Source of the DNA: Heterohyrax brucei
Taxonomy: Eukaryota > Chordata > Mammalia > Hyracoidea > Procaviidae
Direction of reading: 5' to 3'
Assembly (NCBI GenBank): GCA_028571685.1
Contig: CM053162.1
Location: 46,162,851-46,226,850 of the forward strand
DNA length: 64,000 bases
The first letter of the stretch is position 1, and every line of letters begins with the position of its first letter. Shown here piece after piece: positions 45,276 through 56,245 of this stretch. The notes under the pieces were generated by a model. That model did not search any database. It had not been told where the DNA came from and saw nothing but the letters and a program-made list of their open reading frames with translations. Made by a program: the position numbers and the translations under genes.

Positions 45276-45850
45276 CCTTGATTATTTGGGGGCCTTAATG
45301 AAAACAGCTTAATCAATATCTGTGATGATACAGTAGACAAAGTGAATCTGGAAAGCTGAGGTTTGCCAGCATACAGTCAATTGTCCTCATCCCAGAAGCT
45401 GCTGTCTTAAGTTTCAACATGCCAAGTGGCCAATTCCATCACTGGGTGAGGCTGGAACTTTCTGAGGAGTGCTGCACCAGGCTGGAGAAACCAGCCTCAC
45501 AGGCTGGAGGTGGGGAGGGGCCCATCACCATGACAACAAGCAGGTGATGTTTTTATTTATGCGAAACCATAAATGCCCCAGTAATTTTTATGAGCATAAA
45601 CCAGAAAATTATCAAACCAGAACAAAGCTTCCTAAGCAAAGCGCTGACACTCTATAAAGAGACCTCATCTCACAAGACAGGGTGTGTATGTGTTTCGAGA
45701 GTGTAGGATCACAGGAGAAACCAGATAGGCAATCTAATCTGATCTGTAGACTGGGAAAGAGAAGAGGGTGATGCAAAAAAAGGCAAAATGGAGCTGAAAG
45801 CTTTGAACAGGATGGATTGAGAGGCACAAAGAACAATTTGAAGCAGGATT
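45276..45850. other. no recognised feature
   Basis: Nothing recognised. Confidence 0.5.
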
Positions 45851-45885
45851 TTGTGTGTGTGCATGTGTGTTTGCGTGTGTGTGTT
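45851..45885. repeat. GT microsatellite
   Basis: ttgtgtgtgtgcatgtgtgt and continuation at the 3' end of the L1 that follows. Confidence 0.85.
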
Positions 45886-46435
45886 AAAATATATACAACA
45901 AAAATTTGCCATTGTAACCATTTTTAAGTGTACAATTCATTGACATTACTTGTACTCACCATGTTGTACCCCCATTCCAAGTTTTTCATCATTCCAAAGA
46001 GCAACTTATTCCCTCTTAGCAATAACACTCTCTTACTCGCTAGCCGCAGTCTCTAGTAACCGCTAAGAAACTCTTAACCTCTGCTCATTTGTCTACCGTA
46101 GATATTTCATAGAAGTGAAATCATACAGTATTCATGCCTTTGTACCTGACTTATTTCACTCTATAATGTTTTCAAAGTTTGTCCATGTTGTAGTGTGCAG
46201 CAGAACTTCAGTTTTCTTTACAGCTCTGTAATATTCCATCGCAAGGATGCAGCATGTCTTGTTTATTCATTCTTCTGCTGGTGGATGCATAAGTTGTTTA
46301 TACCCTTTGACTGTTGTAAATAGTGTTGGAATGACCACTGATGTACAAATATATGCTTGAATCCTTGCTTTTAAGGCTTTGAAGTATATGCACCTAGTAG
46401 TGGACTTGCTGGCTTATATGATGACTATAGCTAGG

Positions 46436-46645
46436 AGTCCTGGTGGTACAGTGGTTAAAGCGCAATACTGCTAACCAAAACATTGGTGGTTCGAACCCAC
46501 TGACTGATCTTTGGGAAAAAGATGTGGTAGTCTACTTCTGTAGAGATCATAGCTTTGGAAACTCCATGGGGAAGTTCTGCTCTGTCCTATAGGGTCCCTC
46601 TGAGTCAGAATTGAGTCTACAGCAATGGGTTTAGTTTTCAGGTAC
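46436..46645 (+). mobile_element. AfroSINE, long variant, full length
   Basis: gtcctggtggtacagtggtt head, gatgtggtagtctacttctg extra block, ggtccctctgagtcagaatt tail. A clean example of the long subtype whose extra block resembles the RTE 5' region. Confidence 0.94.
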
Positions 46646-46674
46646 AGTGATTCTATGTTGAACTTTTTGAAAAA

Positions 46675-46878
46675 ACAAAAAACAGTTTCTATCAGCTGAT
46701 TCCAACTCATGGCAACTTCATGTGTGTAAGAGTAGAATCGCACTGTACAGGGTTTTAGTTGGATTTTTTTGGAAGTTGATCACCGCACCTTTCTTCCAAG
46801 ATGCTTCCAGATGGACTCAAACTTACAGTTTTTCAGCTAGCAGCTGCACATGTTAACCATTTGCACCAAGCAGGGGCC
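46675..46878 (-). mobile_element. AfroSINE, diverged long variant
   Basis: gctgattccaactcatggca, gttgatcaccgcacctttct, tagcagctgcacatgttaac: reverse orientation, 30 bases from the previous plus-strand copy. Confidence 0.75.
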
Positions 46879-47077
46879 TCTCAACTTTTCTAGAAATCAC
46901 CAAAGCATTTTCTACAGTGGCTGCAGCATTCTGCATTTAGTAATGAATGAGGGCTCCAGTTTGTCCACATCTTCTCCAACATTTGGTAGTTTCCATTTTT
47001 CTGATAATGGCCATTCTAGTGGGTTTGAAGTAGTATTACATTGTGGTTTTGATTTGCAATTCTCTAATTACTAATAG

Positions 47078-47241
47078 AAAACCCTGATGGTGTGGTGGTT
47101 AAGTGCTACATCTGCTACTAACCATGAGGTCAGCAGTTCAAATCCACCAGGCGCTCCTTGAAAACTCTCTGGGACAGTTCTACTCTATCCTATAGAGTTG
47201 GTATGCATTGGAATTGACTCGATGGCAATGAGTTTGGTTTT
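47078..47241 (+). mobile_element. AfroSINE 1 of 2 at one L1 site
   Basis: aaaaccctgatggtgtggtg head to ggaattgactcgatggcaat tail. Flanked by attactaatag and taattattaag. Confidence 0.94.
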
Positions 47242-47251
47242 AATTATTAAG

Positions 47252-47421
47252 AGGAAATTCTGGTGCCATAGTAGTTAAGTGCTATGGCTGCTAACCAAAA
47301 GGTCGTCAGTTCAAATCCATCAGATGCTCCTTGGAAACCTTATGGGGCAGTTCTACCTTGTCCTGTAGGGCCCCTATGGGTTGTAATCAGCTTGACAGCA
47401 GTGGGTTTGGATTTTGATTTT
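47252..47421 (+). mobile_element. AfroSINE 2 of 2 at one L1 site
   Basis: aggaaattctggtgccatag head to gggttgtaatcagcttgaca tail. The L1 resumes at actcactaatgatttcagg. Confidence 0.94.
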
Positions 47422-48087
47422 ACTCACTAATGATTTCAGGAATCATTTCATATACTTATTGATATTTGTATATCTTTTTTTGGAGAAACGTCTATTCAAG
47501 TCCTTTGTCCATTTTTAATTGGATTGTTTGTCATTTTGCTGTTGAGTTGTAGGAGTTCTTGAAATATTCTAGACATTAAGCCCTTATCAGATATATAGTT
47601 CCCTAATATTTCATCCCGTTCTCTTGGTTGTCTCTTCACTCCCTTGATAAAACCCTTTGATACATAAAAGTTTTCCATTTTGACAAAGTCCAATTTATCT
47701 ATTTTCTTCTTTTGTTGCTCTAACTTTTGGTGTCATACCTAAGAATCCATCCCCCAAAATCCTACCTTGTCTTCTAAGAGTTTTGTCATTTTAGCTCTTT
47801 TGCTTAGGTGACTAGTCTACTTTAAATTAATTTTAACATATGATGTATGTGTCCACCTTCATCTTTCACTTGTGGTGATTCAGTCTTCCCAGCACCATTT
47901 GTTGAAAAGACTATTCTCTCCCCTATGGATGGACTTGGAAGCTTTGTCTAAAATCAATTGGCCCTAGTTGTATGAGTTTGTTTCTAGATTCTCAGTTCTC
48001 TTCCACTGCTCTGTATGTCTGTCCTTATACCAATAGCACATTATTTTGATTACTGTTGTTTGACAGTACATTTTGAAATTGAGGAGG

Positions 48088-48576
48088 TTGTGAATTGAAT
48101 GTTGTCCCCCAAAAAATGTGTGTAGCAATTTGGCCAAGCCATGATTACCAGTACTGTTATGTTTCTATATTTTATAAATCCTGCCTCTATGATGTTACTG
48201 AAGAATGATGGGCTGTGGTTGTGTCAGTGAGGGAATTCTTGATCCATAAAATTGTGTTGTGCTTTGACGTAATCTCTTGGAATACAAAGGAAAGGCAAGC
48301 AATCAGAGAGTGGGGGACCTCATACCACCAAGAAGCAGTGCTGGGAACAGTCTCCTTTGGGAATGACCTAGGTCCCTGCACCTCAGAAGCTCCCAGCCCA
48401 GGGGAAGATTCATGACAAGAACCTTCCTCCAGAGTCAAGAGAGAAAGACATCCCCTGGAGCTGATGATCTGAATTTGGGCATTTAGCCTACTTTTGTGTG
48501 AGGAAAATAAATTTTTGTTTGTTAAAATCATGCGCATGTGGTATATCTATTATAGCAGCACCAGAAGACTGAGACA
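48088..48576 (+). mobile_element. MaLR-like solo LTR in L1
   Basis: Starts near ttgtgaattgaatgttgtcc, carries aataaattttt near 48508, ends agcaccagaagactgagaca. 5-bp flanks ggagg (48083-48087) and ggaag (48577-48581), one mismatch. Confidence 0.88.
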
Positions 48577-49148
48577 GGAAGTAGGAATTCTCCTAACTTT
48601 GTTTTTCAAGATTGCTTTGGCTATTTGGGGTCCCTTGCGACTCCATGTGAATTTGAGGATCAGCTTTTCAGTTTCTTCAAAGAAGGCTATAGGTATTTTA
48701 ATAGGGATTACATTGAATCCGTAATCCATTTTGGTTAATACTGACATCTTACTCTCCCATTCATCAGCACAGAAGGTATTTTCATCTATTTAGGTGTTTT
48801 TTAATTTCTGGTAATGTTTTATAATTTTCAGTGTACGTGACTTTCATCTCCCTGGTTAATTTTACTCCTAGGTATTTACTCTTTTAGAAGCTATTATAAA
48901 TGGAATTGTTTTTTTAAATATCCTTTTCAGATTGTTTGTTGCCAGTGTATAGAAATACAACTTACTTTTGCGTGTTGATCTTGTACCCTGCTTTGCTAGA
49001 TGTCATGTGTTCATCTTTGTCACACATGCCTTAGGAGGAAGCGGGTGAAGGGCCAACCCACAACAAATATAAAGCTCTGATAGCTGAGTTTCCAGACATT
49101 GAGAAGTCTCACCAAGTAAAATGCAGCTATCAAGACCCCATGACAGAC

Positions 49149-49785
49149 TGTTGCTGCTGTCATTAGGTGACATCGAGTGAGCTCCAACTCATAGCAACCC
49201 TATGTACAACAGAACAAGACACTGCTGCATTCTGCACTATCCTCAGGATCGAGGCTACGCTTGAGCCCAATTTTGCAGCCACTGTGTCAGTCCATCTTGT
49301 TAAGGGTCTTCCCCTTTTAGGCTGACATGCCACTTAACCAAATGTGATATCCTTCTACAGAAACATATTCCTCCTGATAATAAGTCCAAAACAAGTGAGA
49401 TGAAATCACGTCGTCCTACCTTCTAAGGAGCATTCTGGCTGTACTTCCAAGACAGATTTGTTGGTTCTTCTGGCAGGTCACCATGAGTCGGACCTGACTC
49501 GACAGCACTTGGCTTGGCTGGGTAGCAGATCATGGCATAGTCAGTATTCTTTGCCAATACCACAGCTCAAAATATCAATTCTTTGGTCTTCCTTATTCAT
49601 TGCCCAGCGTTTGCATACATTTAAGACCACTGAAAACACCATGGCTTTTGCTCAGGCTCATCAAAGTGGTCTTTGCTGTTCAACACTTTAAAGAGGTCTT
49701 ATGCAGCAGATTTGCCCATAGCAGTGCATTCTTTGATTTTTTTGACTGCTGCTTCCATGAATGTTGATCTAATTTCGTGAATTCC
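49149..49785 (-). mobile_element. RTE LINE 3' part
   Basis: Begins at its 3' end (tgctgctgtcattaggtgac), then ttgcagccactgtgtcagtc, ggagcattctggctgtactt, aacaccatggcttttgctca, acactttaaagaggtcttat, the reverse complement of the RTE C-terminal region, equivalent to sequence just before position 1 of this window plus about 1-90. Confidence 0.88.
49476..49524 (+). mobile_element. 49-bp AfroSINE/RTE 3' end inserted in RTE
   Basis: ggtcaccatgagtcggacct, gactcgacagcacttggctt is an AfroSINE/RTE tail on the opposite strand to the surrounding RTE. The RTE reads through (ctggca / gcagatcatgg) when it is removed. Confidence 0.7.
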
Positions 49786-51804
49786 TAGCAAGAAAAGGGT
49801 AATGCAAAGTCAGGTTTCGGGTCAGTCCTCTGTGGGTCATTGAAATCTTTCTGAAAAGATCAGCTTGCTATTCATTTGGGCTTTTTGAAATTCAGTGTCC
49901 TCTACCCTGAGGCTATGTAGAACATATAAGCATGCCTGCCCTTGTATGACATGTGTACAATGAAACCTACCCCAAGACTCCACCTAAACTGAGTGATCCC
50001 TCCCAGATTTTCACAACATCAAGGCTGCAAGCGTTCTGTATCCAGATTGGTGATGAAGATGCAACTTCCCTAAGAGTGTTTTTTTTCAGAAGCAGCCTTC
50101 TTCTAGGATCTGTCCCCTGCAGTGATGGCATCTAGGGATGAGGCTGCCAAGACTGGATGGCCTCGGCAGTGCCTGCCAGACCAGTTCCTAACACTGAGCA
50201 GTGATGGAACATGTGGTTCCTCATCCCCCAAGGATGAAAGGCAGAAACTACAGGGAGCCTCCAAAGGAGGGGCTCTCCAAGGCTGTGTGGCCTGGAAGAA
50301 TTTTAGAGAGTGGAATAATAAACTCTGCTACCTTCTTCCTAATGGGCTGCTTTATGCTGCCAGCCCACGTCAGTCAGTCGATAGCTTTTCCGCTGTCTCT
50401 TCCCAGCTTTCCTCTCTTTGTAGAGTGGGCCAGCATTTGAAGAGAACAAAACTAGGAGGCACTGAAGTTGAGACTGGAAACTAGAAGGAGGTCTAAGTGA
50501 AGTATTCACTGTCTAGTTAGGCCCTATGGCTTACATTTGTCAAAGGGTACTGATAAGCAGGAAGTCCTAAAGAAGCCTCCTACAGTTTCTGATAATGCAT
50601 TTAAAAGACAAGCTAAATGCACTGATAGATGCATTCCAAATGTAAAGAGTTTAAAGGGATGAGGTAAAGCTGATGTCATACTTGACTGAGAGGTTTCCAG
50701 CATCTTCCCAGAATGTGCCCAGAGCAATAATTAGTAAAACAACCTCACTGAAAGAGTAGTGTTCCACCTTCTACTTTGGGGTTAAGCTTTGAGTACTAGA
50801 GTACATTAGGACTCCTTCCTTGTGTATAAGATGCTTGGGCTGTCACATAATTGGTTTGCATTTAAATGCCAAAATGTGATTATATAACCTTGATTCAATT
50901 AACAAGTCTGACCCGATTTGTGTCTTGGGTAGGAACCAGCCAAATAGTCATCTAAATAATAATTAGAACGAGACAAACCGGCCCCGCTGGTCTTCAGGGT
51001 CGGGAATTGAAGGAACTTCAGAGTCAGTCTCATGGAGGTGATCCGTGGCCAGGCCCAGCTCCCAAGACAACTTGTTCACTGTACTCACCTGCGCCTTTGA
51101 GGCCTTGGGCGTGGGTCTAGGAATCCCCAGCAAAGCCCCGTGAGAGCTCCAATTATTCCTCCCTCTTTTCAACTTAGCAATGAGAAAATAGAGTCTAGGA
51201 GAGGCAATGCTAATGGACTTAAGTTTGTTTTATCAGCTGAGCCAGCCAGTCAAGTGCCGCCGAGTTGGATCCGACTCATGAGAGCAGAGCAAAACAGGGC
51301 TGTGGAACTCATCTGGTCCAACTTACTACCCAGTTTAGGAACCTCTGACCGTCATCCCACCTCTCTTGGCCTCTGTCAGTAGTAGGAAGCTCACTATGTC
51401 AGCCGGTAAGACTTAGGGGATTCCGACTACAATAAACTCTTCCTTATTTTGACTTCAAATCCGCTGTCCTATAGCATTTATCCAAAAATCCTCTGATTCT
51501 TAGGTTTCCAAAGCTACTTCTTAACTATCTCATCTCCCCATTTATTTTGAACTTATTCAAAATAAATTCTAGATCCCAGAAAGCTTACTCTGCCAAGATC
51601 TGCTCAGATGTAGCTTAGACTCTTCTGAAACCCAATCACGGATTCTGCCCAAATTTTCAAAAGTTTTGAAGCTGCCTCACCATTAAACTGTTGGGAGGCC
51701 AGAGGAATTAAGGAATCCAGGGCCTTGTTGTACTAAGTAACTTTGAAAACTAGAATTTGAAGAAAAATTAAAATACGTATTTTTATCAGAATTTTTGCCA
51801 ATAT
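49786..51804. other. about 2 kb with almost no recognised feature
   Basis: Only a scrap at 51241-51310 (gccgccgagttggatccgac) resembles an AfroSINE tail in reverse. Open frames up to 120 codons (50122-50484) have no recognisable protein features. Confidence 0.5.
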
Positions 51805-51974
51805 GGGAAACCCTGGTGGTATGGTGGTTAAGAGTTGCATCTGCTAACCAAGGAGTTGGCAGTTCAGATCTGCCAGGTGCTCCTTGGAAGCTTTATGGAA
51901 CAGTTCTACACTGTCCTATAGGGTTGCTATGAGTTGGAATTGACTCAACAGCAGCTGGTTTTGGGTTTTTTTGA
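51805..51974 (+). mobile_element. AfroSINE (first of pair)
   Basis: gaaaccctggtggtatggtg head, aggtgctccttggaagcttt body, ttgctatgagttggaattga tail. Confidence 0.95.
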
Positions 51975-51982
51975 CAAAACAG

Positions 51983-52153
51983 AGACCCTGGTGGCATAGT
52001 GGTTAAAATTTATGGCTTCTAACCAAGTCAGCAGTTCAAATCTGCCAAGCACTCCTTGGAAACTCCACATGGGCAGTTCTACTTTGTCTATAGAGTCACT
52101 ATGAATTGGAATTGACTTGACGGTACAGGGTTTATTTGGGGGGCTTTTTTTGC
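51983..52153 (+). mobile_element. AfroSINE (second of pair)
   Basis: gagaccctggtggcatagtg head, gcactccttggaaactccac body, gtcactatgaattggaattg tail. Same strand, 8 bases after the previous copy. Confidence 0.95.
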
Positions 52154-52389
52154 CCATACAGTGACTTGTATTGATGGGAAAATCTGTATTTTTTTTTTCT
52201 GAATAGATTTGTATAGCAATGTAACAGTATCATTTGTGATAATTAACAACAATATTGAGTGGTATTCATAATATAGCACATGGATTCCACCGACAACAGG
52301 TTTGCAGAAGGGGAACTAAAACAAGCCAATATTTTGATTAGATGTTTAACATCTGGAGACCAGAGTTAATCATGGTTTATACAATGTTA

Positions 52390-52592
52390 TATCCCTGGTG
52401 ATGCAATAGTTAAGATTCTGGCTGTTAATCGAAAGTTTGGTGGTTCAAACTTACCAGATGCTCCAAGGCAGAAAGAAAAGTCAGTCTGCTCTCAGCAAGA
52501 TTACAGACTAGGAAACTCTATGGGCAGTTCTACTCTGTCCTATAGGGTCTCTATAAGTTCGAATCCACTCAACAGCATACAACAACAACAAC
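52390..52592 (+). mobile_element. AfroSINE, long variant with RTE-like (ACA)n tail
   Basis: tccctggtgatgcaatagtt head, tcagtctgctctcagcaaga extra block, ggtctctataagttcgaatc tail, ending atacaacaacaacaacatga. This copy keeps the ACA-repeat end typical of the RTE, linking the two families. Confidence 0.92.
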
Positions 52593-53329
52593 ATGACACA
52601 TGATAGGAAGCTGTACCAGAGGGGCCTGTGTACCTACACGGGTCCCTGGGTCCCCACTTTAGGGTCAGGAAACATGTTCTCTTCCTCACTGTGTCCTTAT
52701 AAGCCAGTTCATAAAAGGTTTTAATTTCCTGGCTAGTTGACCAGTTTGGAGGAGCCAGCTGGTGATATGTTCTAACTTCACATGATACTGTACATCGTAG
52801 CACCCCTGTACTCATAAGTGAACAAATCCCAACCTGGGAAGTAGGAAATATTTACAGTACATGAGGATCACTATCTTTGAAAACAGTTTGCCACACAGCA
52901 GTCATAAACAGCAAACTTCCAACATTCAAAATGATTCAATTTTCAAAACTTTTAAAGCAAATGTCCGGAACGTGTATCACAGGAAACTGGAATCCCATGT
53001 AGCTACTAGAGCCGCATCAATATATTTTGAATATGTTTGTGTCAGATCCTGCCTAACTCAAAGAACAGCCCTGATACCATTCTGACCTTTTTCACCTGTC
53101 TGCTGGCCTATGCTGTCAAGTCAAGAGGCGTAAAAGAAAAGGAGGAAAGAAGGACTTTCAGAAATATGAGGTTCTTCAAGGGATTCAGTTCGTCTTCATG
53201 TCCTGAGCTCTGGGTGCGCAACACCTGTGAAGGTGACAGTGACAGCCTAGCCACCCTGACCTTGGGAACATATCAATCATGACCTCATAATTCCAACTGG
53301 TCTCCGGAGTCAAAGGAAGGAAAGAGACT
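52593..53329. other. no recognised feature
   Basis: Nothing recognised. Confidence 0.5.
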
Positions 53330-53455
53330 TACATTTCAATGCTAAGAGGTATCTTTCAGATAATGAAGCTGAGGCTTAGAGAGATTAATGCCTTCTGAAG
53401 TCACACAGAGAGAAAGAGTTGGGATTCAAACCCAGGCATGCTCATCTCCACACAG
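53330..53455 (+). mobile_element. MIR SINE
   Basis: ataatgaagctgaggcttag, ttctgaagtcacacagagag, gggattcaaacccaggcatg are MIR core and 3' region. Confidence 0.8.
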
Positions 53456-53935
53456 AAGAGTGGGGATTCCAAGGGCCTTCCCAGACCAAGTGTGTCTGAC
53501 CTGCATCCTGCTGTGAGGGAAGGTTAACTGTGTCCTCGGGTTTGGACAGGGCAACCTTTGCCTTCTGGTTTTAAATTCTTGCTATAGGTCCACTGTCAAC
53601 CCAGAATTCCTTTGCTGTATGCCTGTGTTTGTAAATTACCCAGAAAACATGTTTGTGAATCTCATTCTAATCTAGGGTGATGATGGGCCAGCTCTTATGT
53701 GAGCGATGCCACAATGATGCTTACCATGGATGACTGGACTCTGTTCCGAAGGATCATTCTGTTAAAGTTTCTCCTACCTTCTTGCCTCCTTCTGAACACT
53801 GGTCCTCAAGAATGGGGAGAAGCCACAGCTATCTGGATATTCACAGGCTTCAATTCTGTCTTTGCAGGTGTCAGACTGAAAATCTAGCTTCTACACAACT
53901 AGCTCAGATTTGACTTAATCAGGCCCTATGAGCAG
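53456..53935. other. no recognised feature
   Basis: Nothing recognised. Confidence 0.5.
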
Positions 53936-54137
53936 AAAGGAGTGCCTGAGTGGTGTAAAAGAGGAATGCACTAGACTGCTAGCCAAAATGTTTGGAGATT
54001 CAAGTCCAGCCAGGGGCACCTCAAAAAAAAATCTCCGCCCAAAAACTCGGCTATGAAAAACCTTGTGGAGCACAGCTCCACTCTGACACACATGGGGTTG
54101 CCATGAGTCAGAACTCACTCAATGACAATTAGATTTT
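53936..54137 (+). mobile_element. AfroSINE, diverged long variant
   Basis: gagtgcctgagtggtgtaaa head, ctgctagccaaaatgtttgg, aaaaccttgtggagcacagc, gttgccatgagtcagaactc tail. Confidence 0.85.
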
Positions 54138-54579
54138 ATGAGATATAAAGAGGACAGCAAGCTCCTCACGAGTAACTCATCACCTACAGGCTAAGAGGAG
54201 ATGACGTCACGGAAAAATGGATCTGCTCAAGTGCTCTGTTCTCTGCCCTTTGTCTAAAATGAGCTGGTTATGCAGCACCAAGGAAGACCCTTGGATGGGA
54301 GGGTGGCCCTTCCCTCTGGGAACGAGCAGGATTGGAATGAAGTGGAACAATCAGTTTAGTTTCCATTGTTCACTCTTGCTAGAAGAAGCTTTGAAAAAGA
54401 TGGCTCTGGTTGTATCGCACAACCTCCCTTCTTAATACTCTCCTTGTCCTACCTGTAGAATCAGAGGCTTCACTCTGTCCAATATCAGTCTGCTCTTTAA
54501 GTCACATCTTCCTCCCGGTCTCTGCCATGCTCTGCTGGATCTAGTCTTCATTCTCAAAGACATCAAGTGTTTTGACTTG
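54138..54579. other. no recognised feature, perhaps upstream L2
   Basis: 54460-54579 may already be L2 (tcctcccggtctctgccatg). Otherwise nothing recognised. Confidence 0.4.
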
Positions 54580-54905
54580 AGCCTGTCTTGTTCCTTCTGC
54601 CTAAAATAGCACCCCCACCACAAACACACCACATACTCCTCTCTTAGCCATTTATGCATAAATCAGAAGCCACCTTCTCGCAGTAACTTACCCCAACATG
54701 TCAGACAAAATGACTTTCTCACTGGAATGCTGATAGCACTTTGCATTTCAGTCTGTATCACTCATTTCATTGTACGAGAGCTATTGGGTCACATGTCTAC
54801 CCCACCTATTAGTCAATGCGCTCTTTGGAGGGTAGGGTTCGTTTCTTACTACTATTTAAATCACTGGGTACTAGAACAGAGAAGGGGCTCAATGAATTTT
54901 GTTGG
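54580..54905 (+). mobile_element. L2 LINE 3' end
   Basis: ttgttccttctgcctaaaat, agcactttgcatttcagtct, ctctttggagggtagggttc, aaggggctcaatgaatttt give the L2 3' end in order. Confidence 0.78.
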
Positions 54906-54924
54906 GAAGTGGCAGCAGCAGCAG

Positions 54925-56245
54925 CAGAAAATATTCATTGTATCCACACCTATATTCATAACAGCCACACACACAAAAAAGGAAACAAAGTAAGTGCCCT
55001 GCAACACATGAGACTGGATAAGCAAAATATGATACATACATACAATGGAATACTACTCAGCCATAAAGAAAAGCAATGAATCCGTGAAACATACTGTAAC
55101 ATGAAAGGATCTGGAGGATACAATCCTAAGTGAAATAAGTCAAGCACATAAAGACAAATATTGCATGAGCCTAATTTATAAGAAGACTAGAATAGGTTTA
55201 CATACAGAGACCAGCGTTCACTCATGGTGACCAGGGAGGGGGATGCAGAGATTATTCTGTAGATCACAGATAACTTTTGTTTTCAGTGATAGGAAAAGTA
55301 GCACCCAATGTGGGTGCAGAGAGCACAGCCTGACCAAGGAAACAATGCCCCTAAGAAGCACACAAGAGAAAAGGATGTTTGTGCTAGAGGATGTGACATA
55401 CGTAACTTGGCAGCAATGCCAGCAATAAACAAAAGATGACCGCATGGTCACAAGTGTATGTGTATAAGCATATATATGTATGTATGGGTAGGTACAGGTA
55501 TGTACATGCGTGTACACAGAAATATCGATATGTATGTGTCCATACAGATACGTGTGTGCACACATATATATTCATGGACGACACAGTTACAGTTACTTCT
55601 CAGACTAACCAAGTACCATGACAGAATGGTTTTCTGGGTTTGAAAGTTCAGACTCTTAGTTTCATGGGGCAACTCAGCCAGTTGGACTAATATCGTTCAC
55701 TAAGTTCATGTGCTACATCCTAGTAAAGTGAGTAGCATTTGGGATCTTAAAAGCTCACAAGCTGCCATCTAAGATGCAACTATTGCTCTCTACTTGTCAG
55801 GAGCTGAAAAGGAAGAAGGCAACCAAAGTCTCAGAGAAGAAGTGAGTCTACAGTGCTGAAAGCCTACACAAACCACGACATCATTTCCCTAGGATCAGAA
55901 CTGCATGGTGCCTGGCTTCCACTGCTGACCATTGTGATCAAGACTGCAGTAGATGGACCCTGATGGGATGGGAGAAAAATGCAGAACAGAACTCAAATTC
56001 TTAAAAAAAAAACAAAATTCCAGATTTAATGGGCCAGTCAAGACTAGAAGAGTTCTTGAGACTAGCTTCTGACATATTCCTTAAACCTTGAACCAAAACT
56101 CTCCCTTGAGGTCACCTTTTAGTGAAATAACAGATTGGCACACAAAATAAAGGACACTATTACAGAGAGGAGGGCACACAAAATTGACCTGGATTGTAAA
56201 CTTTCATTTAAACACAATAAAAAAAAAAATTTAATAAAAAAATAA
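54925..56245 (+). mobile_element. L1 LINE 3' end (plus strand)
   Basis: ORF2 C-terminal sequence (aatggaatactactcagcca, atcctaagtgaaataagtca near 55045-55140), then a long 3' UTR (aagctcacaagctgccatct near 55750) and the terminal ggattgtaaactttcattta with poly(A) at about 56220. Contains a TATG/ACGT-type simple repeat at 55448-55580. Confidence 0.85.
55448..55580. repeat. degenerate GTAT/GTAC/TGTG microsatellite
   Basis: tgtatgtgtataagcatata, tatgtatgtatgggtaggta, tacatgcgtgtacacagaaa: an expanded simple repeat within the L1 3' UTR. The six-frame open frames here are composition artefacts. Confidence 0.85.

Larger units (their letters stand above)
45886..49012 (-). mobile_element. old L1 LINE antisense with four AfroSINEs and a solo LTR
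   Basis: Antisense L1 ORF2 3' part, recognisable by DNA hallmarks (gtccatgttgtagtgtgcag, gtatatgcacctagtagtgg, cttctccaacatttggtag, ccagcaccatttgttgaaaa, and minus-strand [20 protein letters not shown] near 48660). Insertions: AfroSINEs at 46436-46645, 46675-46878, 47078-47241, 47252-47421 and an LTR at 48088-48576. No intact ORF. Confidence 0.87.

Noticed and set aside
50122-50484. 120-codon open frame starting at an ATG
   Set aside because: No recognisable domain, and no repeat or gene context; length is within chance expectation for 64 kb in six frames.
55218-55672. Cluster of six overlapping open frames
   Set aside because: They lie in a TATG/GTGT microsatellite within an L1 3' UTR; no protein features.
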